This document shows, piece by piece, positions 1 to 10,650 of a stretch of 64,000 nt of DNA. How positions within the stretch are numbered: position 1 is the stretch's first letter; each line of letters starts with the position of its first letter. The translations under genes were made by a program, and so were the position numbers. The notes beneath the pieces were generated by a model, which saw only the letters and a list, made by a program, of their open reading frames with translations, did not search any database and was not told the DNA's origin. The DNA lies in contig JAJOZX010001566.1 of NCBI GenBank assembly GCA_023014485.1, positions 111,001 to 175,000 of the forward strand. The letters run 5' to 3'. The stretch is from Bathynomus jamesi. Its lineage: Eukaryota > Arthropoda > Malacostraca > Isopoda > Cirolanidae.

Positions 1-72
<72 letters not shown>
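1..72. repeat. (TA)n/(TG)n compound microsatellite
   Basis: Uninterrupted TA dinucleotides run into TG dinucleotides. The same compound type recurs across the window, often directly at transposon ends. Confidence 0.97.
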
Positions 73-73
<1 letters not shown>

Positions 74-164
74 TTTAAAAATTCCAATTAAAAGTAAAAT
101 ATTAAAAATTACAAATGGTCCGCTGATGATGTGTTTGTTGTCCTATTCATGAGTCTAGAATCTA

Positions 165-360
165 CAGGGTGTCCATAAAGTCACGCATCATAGGAAAATA
201 CATTTATTTTGTTTATTTATTTATTTTGTTTTATTTATTTGTTCGAAATGATTCCCACCAATCTCAAAACGTGTTTGTAAATGAAAAAGCAGGTTTCTTT
301 GAATGTTCCTCAACATATTTGGCCTGATGGAGACATAAATAAATAGACACTGCTTCGACA
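165..360. mobile_element. Mariner-type terminal fragment
   Basis: The segment opens with CAGGGTGTCC after a TA, followed by a stretch (AAGTCACGCATCATAGGAA) shared with the terminal repeat of the element at 39086. Minus-strand translation just inside gives a short mariner-like C-terminal stretch. No second end is visible, because the sequence runs into a PLE relic near 385. Truncated, non-functional copy. Confidence 0.5.
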
Positions 361-384
361 CCTGTAGATCCTCACTAAATTTTC

Positions 385-968
385 AGCAAACTAAATAACC
401 TTTCGCCATCGATTAAATTTACAATCGAAAAAGAAGAAAATCTGCAAATTCCTTTTCTGACTATTTCAGTTATTTGCTTAGCTGAAAATAAACCTCTTTT
501 TTAATGTCTATTTACTGTCTATTAGAGAAAATACACATTCAACTGCATATGTGCATTGGTTTTCCTCTCATTCTGTCTCCACGAAGAGAGGTATTTTAAG
601 TGATTTACTTCTCCATGCCTTTAGGATCTGTAACCCTTAATTTGCAGAGAAAGAGGTTAATTTTACTAAAGACGCTTTCGTTAAATCAAGTTACCCTCAT
701 GCTTTTATTAAAAAAATGCCTTTTAAATTCACGAATCAGACTTTATAGTTTCCACAAATCTCCCGAGAACAAAAAAATATTTTTGTTTTACCTACAGAAT
801 GCGACATGACAAAAGAATACTTAAGTAATTTTATTCATTTAGTTACGAAGTAACGGTACTTCTACAAATTACCTTCGTAACGACAAGCTTGGATTTACCT
901 CAGATAATGTGGGAGTTTATAAAATTCCATGTGGAAACTGCCATGAAGTTTATAATGGGGAAACTAAA
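385..968 (+). pseudogene. Penelope-like RT/GIY-YIG relic (third PLE lineage)
   Basis: Reading across several frames, the plus strand gives pieces in PLE order. First come the RT C-terminal words SIKFTIEKEENLQIPFL (about 400-455), then YVHWFSSHS and LLHAFRICNP (about 545-640), then the start of a GIY-YIG endonuclease (GVYKIPCGNC, about 908-937). PLE proteins reverse-transcribe their RNA and nick the target with the GIY-YIG domain. Multiple stops and frameshifts make this copy dead. Its endonuclease start (VYKIPCGNC) differs from those at 5 kb (IYKIGCKHC) and 38 kb (YSIGCTQC), so it is a separate lineage. No hammerhead motif is seen beside it. The 3' side is cut by the G-rich element at 978. 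Confidence 0.7.
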
Positions 969-1254
969 TGGTTTGGCGAGGGCGGATCTAGGGGGGGTGG
1001 GGGTGGGGGTTGGCGACGTCCGGACTCCCACTTCAACTTTTTGCAAGTGCCTCTATTTAAATGATGTGTATGCCTTTGAAAACAAATTTTGTTTTTGTAA
1101 ATAGATCATGGTCATTTTATTTTATTGAAATTCTATTTTGAGTCTTTATCCGTATAAATTGTACTTCCAAATTTGTAATTGTAATGGTTTTCATAGGTGC
1201 CCTTAGTACTGGTTCAGCCATATCACTATTTTTATCTTCATCTTATTCTGATAG

Positions 1255-1500
1255 CAGGCCCGTAGCCACAGGGTGGGGGTGGGGGGCAATCGAACGACTC
1301 CCCTTGACAGGAAAGGGCCACTTTTGTAACCATAGTTATAACTTATAATGTGATATTATAATGTATAACACCATTTAGTAAATAAACACTTGCATTTTTT
1401 TGCATTTTTTTTAAACTTCACAAACTACTCTAAACCCCCTCCGTCTTTCTACAATTTCGACTTCTCCCCGTCCCCTTGGAAAGTCCTGGCTACGAGACTG
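1255..1500. mobile_element. Nested MITE, TIR CAG(G/T)C(C/T)CGTAGCCA
   Basis: The left end reads CAGGCCCGTAGCCA and the right end, reverse-complemented, CAGTCTCGTAGCCA. About 246 bp, non-coding, inserted in the older G-rich-ended element around it. CAG-type ends are common in hAT-like elements, but I could not find an 8-bp duplication. Confidence 0.45.
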
Positions 1501-1510
1501 GATAGTTCTT

Positions 1511-1588
1511 TTAACCCATTAAGGACCCGAAAAATTAAAAATGGATTTTGCTGATAGAAAAATCTACCAGTGGTCCTTAATGGGTTAA
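1511..1588. mobile_element. 78-bp TTAA-flanked palindromic MITE (piggyBac-like)
   Basis: A perfect 17-bp inverted repeat beginning TTAACCCATTAAGGACC and ending GGTCCTTAATGGGTTAA encloses about 44 bp. TTAA at both edges with CCC/GGG just inside is the piggyBac pattern. Much too small to encode anything. Confidence 0.55.
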
Positions 1589-1829
1589 TTGGCAAGACAT
1601 TTGTAATTGTTTGAAAATTTTTCTGTGCTAACTGTTGTACCCAAATTAGATTTTTATTTTGTAACATTTGAATGAGATTGAGCTAATAAAGCAATACCAT
1701 TGATTTTACACTCGCTCATTGGTAGTCTGTTTTAAGAAAAAAAATTTAGTACTGTGCCCTTTTTATTTTAGGGGGGTGTGCCCTTTTTTCTTTGGACTCC
1801 CCCTTACTGAAATGCCTAGTTCCGCCCTT

Positions 1830-2509
1830 GTTTTGCTAACAGAAGTTATAAACATAAATACAGTCTCAGAAATGGACACCCCAATTCAGCTTGGAATCAA
1901 CACAGGACTAATTTGGATCATTTAATTGATATTAATAACTAGGCCCTTCATCTTCATATAAAGGACATAAATAGGAGAACATTCACTGAATCTTTTTTAA
2001 TTTAAAATATCGATAACTTCAATAGTGACAGAAGTAATGTTTACAATGATCCTCTTTTAAACCAAATTCTAATCCGCGATACCCTTTTTAAATCCTTCTT
2101 GCACCATTTCCATCTGTCAAATGTATGAGGTTCATGTGCTGTTCTTTTCCTGCAACTTTTATTATATTTTAGTTTTCTTGCCTGAATTTGGTCTTCGAAA
2201 AGCTTCATAAATTTAGTCTTTATTATATTTTAATTTTAATTGAGATTTTTAACTTTTAACTTAAAATCTTTCGTTGAAGACGTTAATTGGGTCTTTAAAA
2301 TATCATTACGACTAAAATATAATAATTTCATTCAGAATATCTACGTTGAAAAGCTTCATTCTATGTAACAAAGACGAGTGAGTGTAACCAGATCTTCTTT
2401 TCAGTATTTCAGAAACTTCAGCCTTTTAATTTATTATTATTACTAATGCCTGAATTATTTCCAGCTACTGATAATTCTAAATGAGGGATAACTAATGTAT
2501 TATTAAGGC
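1830..2509. other. AT-rich stretch, no gene seen
   Basis: Low-complexity AT-rich sequence with short open frames only. I find no domain, TIR or structured RNA. Confidence 0.6.
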
Positions 2510-2720
2510 CACTGGTTCTTAACCTTTTTAGGCTGCGACCCAAATTCTGGTCGCGAGGCTAGCTCGGCGACCCATGCATTCAAACAGTTCACTCGTAATA
2601 GATAATAAAATAAATAATTAATTGTAAAATGATTAGGGATAATATAAATAAATGATAAATTACAATTTAATGACAATTTAATCAAAATGGTGCTTGGCGA
2701 CCCAAGGTTAAGAACTACTG
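2510..2720. mobile_element. hAT-type MITE, TIR CA(C/G)T(G/A)GTTCTTAACCT
   Basis: The left end is CACTGGTTCTTAACCT and the right end, reverse-complemented, CAGTAGTTCTTAACCT. About 211 bp, with an AT-rich non-coding core. This terminus is typical of hAT MITEs in animals. Flanking 8-mers do not match, so the target duplication has decayed or the ends are slightly misplaced. Confidence 0.6.
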
Positions 2721-3203
2721 ATGCAGAATGACGTTTTCGAGTTAATTATTTGAAATTTCTCGAAATGAAGCTCAGGACAGTAACGGTGAGATGGTTCGAC
2801 GAATTTAGATCTTCACTAATAATTATCCCAAATCATTTTTAATTAACTTCTCAAACAGTCTATATTATTTACCTCATAATTATCTATTTAATAATTATTT
2901 CTTTATTTATTTAATAATTAATTATTCGGATTTTTAGCGTATTTCAGTTAGGTTTGGTTTGCTCTCTTTCAGGTATTAGTTTTCACTTTACTACAACGAG
3001 ATTTTAGTTGTTATTAGTTCACCCTGTATTCATGTTATTATGAGATATCACTAGTTGTTCACTGTTGTTTTTTTCTACATGACCAGTTGTCTGTTTTTCA
3101 CAAATGTCTTCGGAACGCTTAATTTACTGGTTTTCTATGACATACCCTTTATCGAAAACCTTTTAAGAGTCAAGGTAACGAACGTTCACCACTATTGTCA
3201 ATA
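2721..3203. other. No feature seen
   Basis: AT-rich, no supported coding or repeat structure up to the start of the tandem duplication. Confidence 0.5.
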
Positions 3204-3964
3204 TAGAGTATTGTTCTAATGAAAAACCTTAATAAGATAGTCAAGCATGATCTACCCAGTTTAACACTGCAACAGATTTGTCTTCATGCACAAACAGTTT
3301 TCAGAAATTTGCCAAAAGTTCATGATACGTTATTGGACTTGTATTTCTCGTCTTTCTTCTTATACGTTTTGTAAAAATTAGTTCCGTACTCCAATCCTCC
3401 ACTGTGAGGAAATCATCTGCGAATGATTTTATTCAAAGTTGTATGAGTTACGATCTTTTTTATTTTGTCAACGCATGCACTCTCCCCACCCCTTCTCTTC
3501 AGTATTAATACTTATTCTCTTTATTTTTCTTCAAACATGGGATAAGTTTAGTTCGGTCATGCCAACTTAGGTTAGATTAACTAGAAAAAAGGTTTCAGTA
3601 AAGTGTACCGTCGATATCATTCGAGTAGAGATCCAAATATATTAAAATCATTTGACATAATATTTCAGTCTACATTGCACACACTACGAGAAAAAATTAT
3701 TTAATATATCTTCAATTCACATTTGGGATGCTGAAGGAAATGGCTTAACTCCATTTGGGATTGATTGAGGGACGTCTTTATTCTCCTAAATACATATCCA
3801 TCCTCGAAAATTGTCTCCTCTTTATTCCAACAGAGTGTTCTACGGTTAAATACATTTATGATGAAAGATGACTGCGTCACACGTCATATCTCTAAAACAG
3901 CAACTCACTGGAAAAGTTTTGCCAGAGAACGCATGAATCCTGATATGAAAAAAATTAAACACAT

Positions 3965-4066
3965 TTAACCCTTTACTGCACAGAGGCCTTTTCCGAGGCT
4001 GAATAAAATCGTCTGGCGTTATCCAGAACAAAATCAGTAAGTTAACACTGTGCGCTAAAGAGTTAA
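3965..4066. mobile_element. 102-bp TTAA-flanked MITE (piggyBac-like), copy 1
   Basis: Begins TTAACCCTTTACTGCACAG and ends CTGTGCGCTAAAGAGTTAA, an imperfect inverted repeat bounded by TTAA. Non-coding. Its twin lies at 7441-7543 in the duplicated copy, so it predates the duplication. Confidence 0.55.
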
Positions 4067-4233
4067 GACCACATCTGTGTGATCTCTAAAGTACACTTTC
4101 AATTAACTGTAAATGGTTGCTCCACCCTATTAAAAATTAAAACTAGAAAAACGCAAAGTATTTTTCGATTTGTTAAGCTGTTGCTTTAATCTCCAATTAA
4201 ATGTTCATCAAAGAAAGATGAAATGGAGATCAA

Positions 4234-4287
<54 letters not shown>

Positions 4288-4360
4288 ATTATTTCACGAA
4301 AATAACACGTGAAAAATATTTATGATGAAAAGAACCACGAAGGAAAGGAAACACAGACTG

Positions 4361-4400
4361 GTGCTCAAGCGCTTTCGTCTAATGACATCCTCAGGAACAC
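4361..4400 (-). ncRNA. Type I hammerhead ribozyme motif (PLE family 1)
   Basis: Read on the minus strand: stem I strand GTGTTC, core CTGAGGA, stem II GTC-ATTA-GAC, core GAAA, short self-complementary stem III (AGCGCT), T, then stem I partner GAGCAC. The cleavage position would follow the T before GAGCAC. PLEs are known to carry hammerheads of this topology. Self-cleavage is inferred. Confidence 0.75.
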
Positions 4401-4779
4401 TGAAGTAAATAAAAAGTTCAAGACTATATATAGGTCACAAAAAATACAAAAAATAATAAATAGAGAAATTAAAATTGTGGGAGGAGCATACAAATTTATA
4501 AGGAAAAACTACCAATTTTAGCATTTTGCCCTTCTTGTCTAAATCCGTTCTGCACGAATTCAAAACAACAGGATTAAGTGGATTGTTTACGATCAATTTT
4601 ATAGATAATGCCTGAATTATATATAGGTCACAAAGAATTTAAGAGAAAAAATAATAAAAATAAATTAAAAAATAAAAATTGTAAGAGGAGCATACAAATT
4701 TATAAAGGTAAACTACCAAAGTTTTAGCACTTTGCCCTTCTGGGCTAAATCCGTTCTGAACAAATTCAAAACAACAGGA

Positions 4780-5465
4780 TCAAGTGAAAAAAGACTGGCT
4801 AATTTTAAAATTATTTGTAAGTTGAATAATAGCAGACTCAAGAATATTTATATTAACAATGTTGCTAGAGTGAAACAAAATTGAAGCATCATTCCAATCA
4901 ATACAGTGGGTTAACTCTGACAAATGGACGAAAAGGGCATTGGACGACTGTCCCGTTCTAACGGAATATTGATGCTGTTTTACACGCGTGTGCAAATCCT
5001 TTCCCGTCTGACCAATGTAAAAAGAATCACAGTGTTTACAACCAATTTTATAGATAATGCCTGAATTATTGGTAGGGCTATTTTTTACTATGATATTTTT
5101 CACAATATTTTCATATGAAAATACTACATTAATATTCAAAAGTTTAAGTACATTAGCAATGCCTAAAAAGCCTGGGAAAAATGGAAGTACTAAAATATTC
5201 TTTGACAAAGTGCGGGAGTTATTATTCACGCGATAGAAGGTTCGTTTTGCCTTGTTAAGACAAGATTCCATGAACGCAGGTGGGTAACACAGATCACTTC
5301 CAATACTGTTGATTTTTCTAATTCGGCATCCATGTATTCCGGACTAGCGATCCTAAAAGCGCAGAGAAACAATGAAGAAAATATGGCCTTCTTTGGGGGA
5401 TGTCATGTCCGGAGTAAAAGTGTACGTAGGACAAATTGTTTGTTTTTTCCGATAAATACTAAACT
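4780..5465 (-). pseudogene. PLE C-terminal region with GIY-YIG endonuclease
   Basis: The main frame (4780-5271) gives a linker with NVLKLLNINVVFSYEN followed by IIYKIGCKHCDSFYIGQTGK and TRVKQHQYSVRTG, the GIY-YIG nuclease signature with the conserved cysteine pair of PLE endonucleases. Upstream (5272-5465) the same protein continues in another frame. A T-run is one base shorter here than in copy 2, which breaks the frame. The GIY-YIG domain nicks DNA to start target-primed reverse transcription. RT is missing. Confidence 0.8.
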
Positions 5466-5789
5466 TAAAACATTGGTAGTTGGTAGTTTTCCCTTATAAA
5501 TTTGTATGCTCCGCTTACAATTTTTATTTTTCAATTATTTTTATTTTTATTTTTTGTGACCTATATATAATTCAGGCATTATCTATAAAATTGGTTGTAA
5601 ACAATCCGCTTGATCCTGTTTGTTTTGAATTCGTTCAGAACGGATTTAGACAAGAAGGGCAAAGTGCTAAAATTGGTAGTTTTTCCTATAAATTTGTATG
5701 CTCCTCCCACAATTTTAATTTCTCTATTTATTATTATTTTTTTTGTGACCTATATAGTATATATGGTCTCGAACTTTTTATTTACTTCA

Positions 5790-5829
5790 GTGTTCCTGAG
5801 GATGTCATTAGACGAAAGCGCTTGAGCAC
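5790..5829 (+). ncRNA. Type I hammerhead ribozyme motif (PLE family 1)
   Basis: Stem I strand at 5790-5795, core CTGAGGA 5796-5802, stem II with ATTA loop 5803-5813, GAAA 5814-5817, palindromic stem III to 5822, T5823, stem I partner GAGCAC 5824-5829. Stem III has no loop if folded alone, so a dimer is more likely. Inverted partner of the motif at 4361. Confidence 0.78.
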
Positions 5830-5862
5830 CATTCTGTGTTTCCTTTCCTTCGTGGTTCTTTT

Positions 5863-5912
<50 letters not shown>

Positions 5913-5914
<2 letters not shown>

Positions 5915-6669
5915 GGGTGGGCCGTAAGTTTCCATACATAGGAAAAATAAACATTTTTTTATGGACAACCATTTTTTTATTATATAATATGCTCTACATG
6001 GTTGCCATTGTTTTGAAAACACATTTCAATACGTGTTCCCCACTGTTGATGAACACGCATTAGCACAGTTGACGTTATGCTTGTAATGGCGTTGGTGATA
6101 CGTTCCTTTAGATGATTATGTCTCGTATCTTTTCCTGATACACCATGGCCTTCAAGTGCCCCAAAGATAGAAATCAAGGGGGGTGAGATCTGGGGATCTG
6201 GGAGGCCACTCCACAGGACCACGCCGACCAATCCAAGCATCCGGAAACTGCTGATCCAAATACCGACGCACGTGAAGACCATAATGAGGTGGAGCTCCAT
6301 CTTGCTGGAAGTAAACATGGGAAGTTACCTTCCTCGTTTAGCAGGGATGGGAAAATCTCTTCTTGCAACATGTTAGATACCTTTCGGCATTAAGATTTCC
6401 ACTGACAAAAATTGGTCCAATAATTCTGTCACCCCATATCCCGGCCCACACCATCACTTTATCGGCACCTTGCATCTTCGTCGGACTCAGCCAGTTAGGG
6501 TTAGCATTACTCCAATAACGTATGTTTAGCCGATTAACCTCTCTATTGACGTAAAAATTTGCTTCATCAGTAAACAAGATCTTACGTCAAACGCATATTC
6601 TTAGGGTATCTGAAACATAAAAACAAACGTTTAATTTTTCCTATGTATGGAAACTTACGGCCCACCCTG
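5913..6669 (-). mobile_element. Internally deleted mariner-type element (TIR CAGGGTGGGCCGTAAG)
   Basis: Ends are CAGGGTGGGCCGTAAGTTTC and its reverse complement, flanked by TA at 5911-5912 and 6670-6671. It is the same family as the nearly complete copy at 27816-29003. The minus-strand frame jumps from the start codon region (about 6590-6600) straight to the first catalytic-D region, so roughly 0.43 kb encoding the N-terminal DNA-binding domain is lost. It sits exactly between the two tandem duplication units. Confidence 0.88.
5980..6600 (-). pseudogene. Mariner-type transposase, deleted and frameshifted
   Basis: Minus-strand pieces match the intact relative: FTDEANFYVNREVN (first D region), GKVMVWAGIWGDR-like, the second D region and a C-terminal piece ending NNGNHVEHII. 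The helix-turn-helix region is missing and at least two frame changes are present (near 6340 and 6180). DDE transposases cut and rejoin element ends; this one is inactive. Confidence 0.85.
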
Positions 6670-7440
6670 TAGAGTATTGTTCTAATGAAAAACCTTAATA
6701 AGATAGTCAAGCATGATCTACCCAGTCTAGCACTGCAACAGGTTTGTCTTCATGCACAAACAGTTTTCAGAAATTTGCCAAAAGTTCATGATACGTTATT
6801 GGACTTGTATTTCTCGTTTTTCTTCTTATACGTTTTGTAAAAATTAGTTCCGTACTCCAATCCTCCACTGTGAGGAAATCATCTGCGAATGATTTTATTC
6901 AAAGTTGTATCAGTTACGATCTTTTTTATTTTATTATGTCAACGCATGCACTCTCCCCACCCCCTTCTCTTCAGTATTAATACTTATTCTCTTTATTTTT
7001 CTTCAAACATGGGATAAGTTTAGTTCGGTCATGCTAACTTAGGTTAGATTAACTCGGAAAAAAGGTTTCAGTAAAGTGTACCGTCGATATCATTCGAGTA
7101 GAGATGCAAATATATTAAAGTCATTTGCCATAATATTTCAGTCTACATTGCACACACTACGAGAAAAAATTATCTAATATATCTTCAATTCACATTTGGG
7201 ATGCTGAAGGAAATGGCTTAACTCCATTTGGGATTGATTGAGGGACGTCTTTATTCTCCTAAATACATATCCATCCTCGAAAATTGTCTCCTCTTTATTC
7301 CAACAGAGTGTTCTATGGTTAAATACATTTATGATGAAAGATGACTGCGTCACACGTCATATCTCTAAAACAGCAACTCACTGGAAAAGTTTTTCCAGAG
7401 GACACATGAATCCTGATACGAAGATAATTATTAAACACAT

Positions 7441-7543
7441 TTAACCCTTTACTGCACAGAGGCCTTTTCCGAGGCTGAATAAAATCGTCTGGCGTTATCC
7501 AGAACAAAATCAGTAAAGTTAACGCTGTGCGCTAAAGAGTTAA
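7441..7543. mobile_element. TTAA-flanked MITE (piggyBac-like), copy 2
   Basis: Twin of 3965-4066 with a few substitutions and one extra base. TTAA lies at both edges. Confidence 0.55.
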
Positions 7544-7710
7544 GACCACATATGTGTGATCTCTAAAGTACACTTTCAATTAACTGTAACTGGTTGCTCC
7601 ACCCTATTAAAAATTAAAACTATAAAAACGCAAAGCATTTTTCGATTTGTTAAGCTGTTGCTTTAATCTCCAATTAAATGTTCATCAAAGAAAGATGAAA
7701 TGGAGATCAA

Positions 7711-7754
<44 letters not shown>

Positions 7755-7827
7755 ATTATTTCACGAAAGTAACACGTGAAAAATATTTATGATGAAAAGA
7801 ACCACGAAAGAAAGGAAACATAGAATG

Positions 7828-7867
7828 ATGCTCAAGCGCTTTCGTCTAATGACATCCTCAGGAACAC
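7828..7867 (-). ncRNA. Hammerhead ribozyme motif (PLE family 1), slightly degraded
   Basis: Same fold as the motif at 4361. The last stem I base pair is weakened (GAGCAT instead of GAGCAC). Core CTGAGGA and GAAA are intact. Confidence 0.7.
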
Positions 7868-8364
7868 TGAAGTAAATAAAAAGTTCGAGACTATATATAG
7901 GTCACAAAAAAAAATAAAAATAATAAATAAAGAAATTAAAATTGTGGAAGGAGCATACAAATTTATAAGGAAAAACTACCAATTTTAGCATTTTGCCCTT
8001 CTTGTCTAAATCCGTTCTGCACGAATTCAAAACAACAGGATTAAGCTGATTGTTTACGATCAATTTTATAGATAATGCCTGAATTATATATAGGTCACAA
8101 AGAAATTAAAAGAAAAAATAATAAAAATAAATTGAAAAATAAAAATTGTAAGAGGAGCATACAAATTTATAAGGGTAAACTACCAAAGTTTTAGCACTTT
8201 GCCCTTCTGGGCTAAATCCGTTCTGAACAAATTCAAAACAACAGGATCAAGTGAAAAAAGACTGGCTAATTTTAAAATTATTTGTAAGTTGAATAATAGC
8301 AGACTCAAGAATATTTATATTAACAATGTTGCTAGAGTGAAACAAAATTGAAGCATCATTCCAA

Positions 8365-8935
8365 TCAATACAGTGGGTTAACTCTGACAAATGGACGAAA
8401 AGGGCATTGGACGACTGTCCAGGTTCTAATGGAATATTGATGCTGTTTTACACGCGTGTGCAAATCCTTTCCCGTCTGACCAATGTAAAAAGAATCACAG
8501 TGTTTACAACCAATTTTATAGATAATGCCTGAATTATTGGTAGGGCTATTTTTTACTATGATATTTTTCACAATATTTTCATATGAAAATACTACATTAA
8601 TATTCAAAAGTTTAAGTACATTAGCAATGCCTAAAAAGCCTGGGAAAAATGGAAGTACTAAAATATTCTTTGACAAAGTGCGGGAGTTATTATTCACGCG
8701 ATAGAAGGTTCGTTTTGCCTTGTTAAGACAAGATTCCATGAACGCAGGTGGGTAACACAGATCACTTCCAATACTGTTGATTTTTTCTAATTCGGCATCC
8801 ATGTATTCCGGACTGGCGATCCTAAAAGCGCAGAGAAACAATGAAGAAAATATGGCCTTCTTTGGGGGATGTCATGTCCGGAGTAAAAGTGTACGTAGGA
8901 CAAATTGTTTGTTTTTTCCGATAAATACTAAACTT
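8365..8935 (-). pseudogene. PLE C-terminal region with GIY-YIG endonuclease, copy 2
   Basis: Frame 8365-8841 runs from FRIASPEYMDAELEKINSI through the linker to IIYKIGCKHCDSFYIGQTGK and TRVKQHQYSIRT. A frame change after RT loses the final residues found in copy 1. Here the upstream T-run is one base longer than in copy 1, so the frame stays open further towards the RT side. No RT catalytic motif is present. Confidence 0.8.
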
Positions 8936-9260
8936 AAAACCTTGGTAGTTGGTAGTTTTCCCTTATAAATTTGTATGCTCCGCTTACAATTTTTATTTTT
9001 CAATTTATTTTTATTTTTATTTTTTTGTGACCTATATATAATTCAGGCATTATCTATAAAATTGGTTGTAAACAATCCGCTTGATCCTGTTGTTTTGAAT
9101 TCGTTCAGAACGGATTTAGACAAGAAGGGCAAAGTGCTAAAATTGGTAGTTTTTCCTTATAAATTTGTATGCTCCTCCACAATTTTAATTTCTCTATTTA
9201 TTATTATTTTTTTTGGTGACCTATATAGTATATATGGTCTCGAACTTTTTATTTACTTCA

Positions 9261-9300
9261 GTGTTCCTGAGGATGTCATTAGACGAAAGCGCTTGAGCAC
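9261..9300 (+). ncRNA. Type I hammerhead ribozyme motif (PLE family 1)
   Basis: GTGTTC 9261-9266, CTGAGGA 9267-9273, stem II to 9284, GAAA 9285-9288, palindromic stem III, T9294, GAGCAC 9295-9300. Sequence identical to the motif at 5790. Confidence 0.78.
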
Positions 9301-9337
9301 CATTCTGTGTTTCCTTTCCTTCGTGGTTCTTTTCATC

Positions 9338-9368
<31 letters not shown>

Positions 9369-9376
9369 ATATATAC

Positions 9377-9640
9377 TATTAAAAAGAGGCTTTGTTCATT
9401 TTTTTCTGTGCATTAAAGAATATGTTTGCATAGAAAATAAATAAATAGTTTCAATAAATTATTTATCATGTATTGTAAATACAAAAGAATAGTTTGTTTC
9501 TATTGTCTAAATATATAAAATAAATATTCTTTTAATGAAAAGTAGACCTACAACAAACAACAACAACAACAACAAAGGCTTTATAGCTATTTTCAGTTTT
9601 TCTATATTTAAAATAAAAAATATAGATTAAATATATAGCC
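9377..9640. other. AT-rich spacer, no gene
   Basis: AT-rich sequence with a short (CAA)n tract at about 9557-9583. It follows the 3' end of the RTE element (minus strand) and may include its tail. Confidence 0.5.
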
Positions 9641-9671
9641 AATCTTCTTTGTCGGCAGCATCTTCCCACGC

Positions 9672-10650
9672 CTAAGTGGGGTCGCTGCTCCTAATCTGCC
9701 TTCGCCACTCATTTCTGTTCAACGCCACATCCGCCGTCAGATTTCGCTCCCTCGTATCACCCTCCACACACTCTCTCCATCTCATCCTCGGCCTTCCCCT
9801 TCTCATTCTTCCAGGTGGTTCCATCTCCATAACTCGTCGCCCAACATATTCCTCCTCTCTCCGCATGACAATGTCCAAACCATCTAAGCCTTCTCTCTTG
9901 AGCTTTCTTTGACACCTCTATTAATTTCGTTGTTTCACGAATAAATTGATTTCTAATTTTATCTCTTCTCGTAACCCCACACATCCATCTCAACATCCTC
10001 ATTTCTGCTACATCTATCCTTTTCCCCAGATTCTTCCTCATAGGCCAAGTTTCCGCACCATACAACATTGCAGGCCTCACTACCGCCTTGAATACCTTCC
10101 CTTTCAATTTTATTGATATTCTTTTATCACACAGTACCCCAGACACCTTCCTCCAATTATTCCATCCTAAGTGTACTCTATTAGTCACTTCCCTTACCAG
10201 CTCTCCACCATCCTCTACCCACGATCCCAAATATTTAGAACTTTCCACCTTTTTCACTACCTCATCTTGGAGTCACACCTCATCTCCCTGCCCCTGTCCG
10301 GCATTGTACTTCATGTACTCTGTCTTCGCCCTACTAATCTTCAAACCTCGGTTTTCCAGTGCTGCGCTCCACCTTTACAGCTTCCTCTCCACCTCCTCTC
10401 TGCTCTCTGCACACAAAACCACATCGTCGGCAAAGAGCATACACCATGGCGCCTGCTCCCTCACCTCCTCCATCATTACATTCATAACAATGTCGAAGCT
10501 GTATGGGCTCAGGGCCGATCCCTGATGGACACCAACTTTCACTTCGAAACCTTCCGTCAATCCTGCGCTACATCGTATTTGAGTACGTGACCCCTCGTAC
10601 ATATCCTGCACCAATCTCACGTACGAGGGTAATTCAATAAGTATCCGCAC
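9672..10650 (-). pseudogene. RTE polyprotein, RT C-terminal half and tail
   Basis: Frame 10375-10650 carries YVRLVQDMY, GVHQGSALSPY and CMLFADDVVLC, the latter with the catalytic FADD of RT. A second frame (9757-10257) gives KVESSKYLGS, RPAMLYGAETW and RRLRWFGHC. The last frame (9672-9878) holds GRPRMRW. This order is typical for RTE C-termini. Two frame changes (about 10260-10380 and 9760-9880) are visible. Confidence 0.82.

Larger units (their letters stand above)
978..1829. mobile_element. Non-autonomous DNA transposon, TIR GGGCGGATCTAGG
   Basis: The left end (about 978-992) and the reverse complement of the right end (about 1815-1829) share AGGGCGG(A/T)(T/A)CTAGG-like termini, and both ends continue into G-rich or C-rich tracts. 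There is no coding capacity. Two smaller elements (1255-1500 and 1511-1588) sit inside it. Superfamily unknown; no convincing target duplication seen. Confidence 0.45.
4284..5866. mobile_element. Inverted Penelope-like element fragment (PLE family 1), copy 1
   Basis: The two ends are inverted copies of the same roughly 400-bp PLE terminal sequence, each with a hammerhead motif (4361-4400 minus, 5790-5829 plus). Between them on the minus strand lies the 3' part of a PLE reading frame. Such inverted, partly duplicated ends are typical of PLE insertions. Both sides abut (TA)n tracts (4237-4283 and 5866-5910). The RT core is absent, so the copy cannot move by itself. Confidence 0.8.
3204..5910. 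repeat. Tandem duplication, copy 1
   Basis: From TAGAGTATTGTTC onward this segment matches 6670-9375 in order with only scattered substitutions and small indels. It contains AT-rich single-copy-like sequence, a 102-bp TTAA MITE, a (TA)n tract and an inverted PLE fragment. The left edge coincides with a TA, which in copy 2 is the target TA of the mariner at 5913-6669. Confidence 0.9.
7751..9338. mobile_element. Inverted Penelope-like element fragment (PLE family 1), copy 2
   Basis: Same layout as 4284-5866: inverted terminal regions with hammerhead motifs around a minus-strand endonuclease region. It arose with the segmental duplication, not by a separate insertion. Confidence 0.8.
6670..9375. 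repeat. Tandem duplication, copy 2
   Basis: Matches 3204-5910 in the same order and orientation. Small differences show it is a diverged copy rather than an exact one, for example the T-run length at about 8780 and the missing stretch of TA units at 7713-7750. The right end is again a (TA)n tract, with an internal ATTAT interruption. Confidence 0.9.

Noticed and set aside
3765..4031. Small frames conserved between 3765-4031 and 7238-7507
   Set aside because: Conservation is explained by the tandem duplication, and part is the TTAA MITE. No domain.
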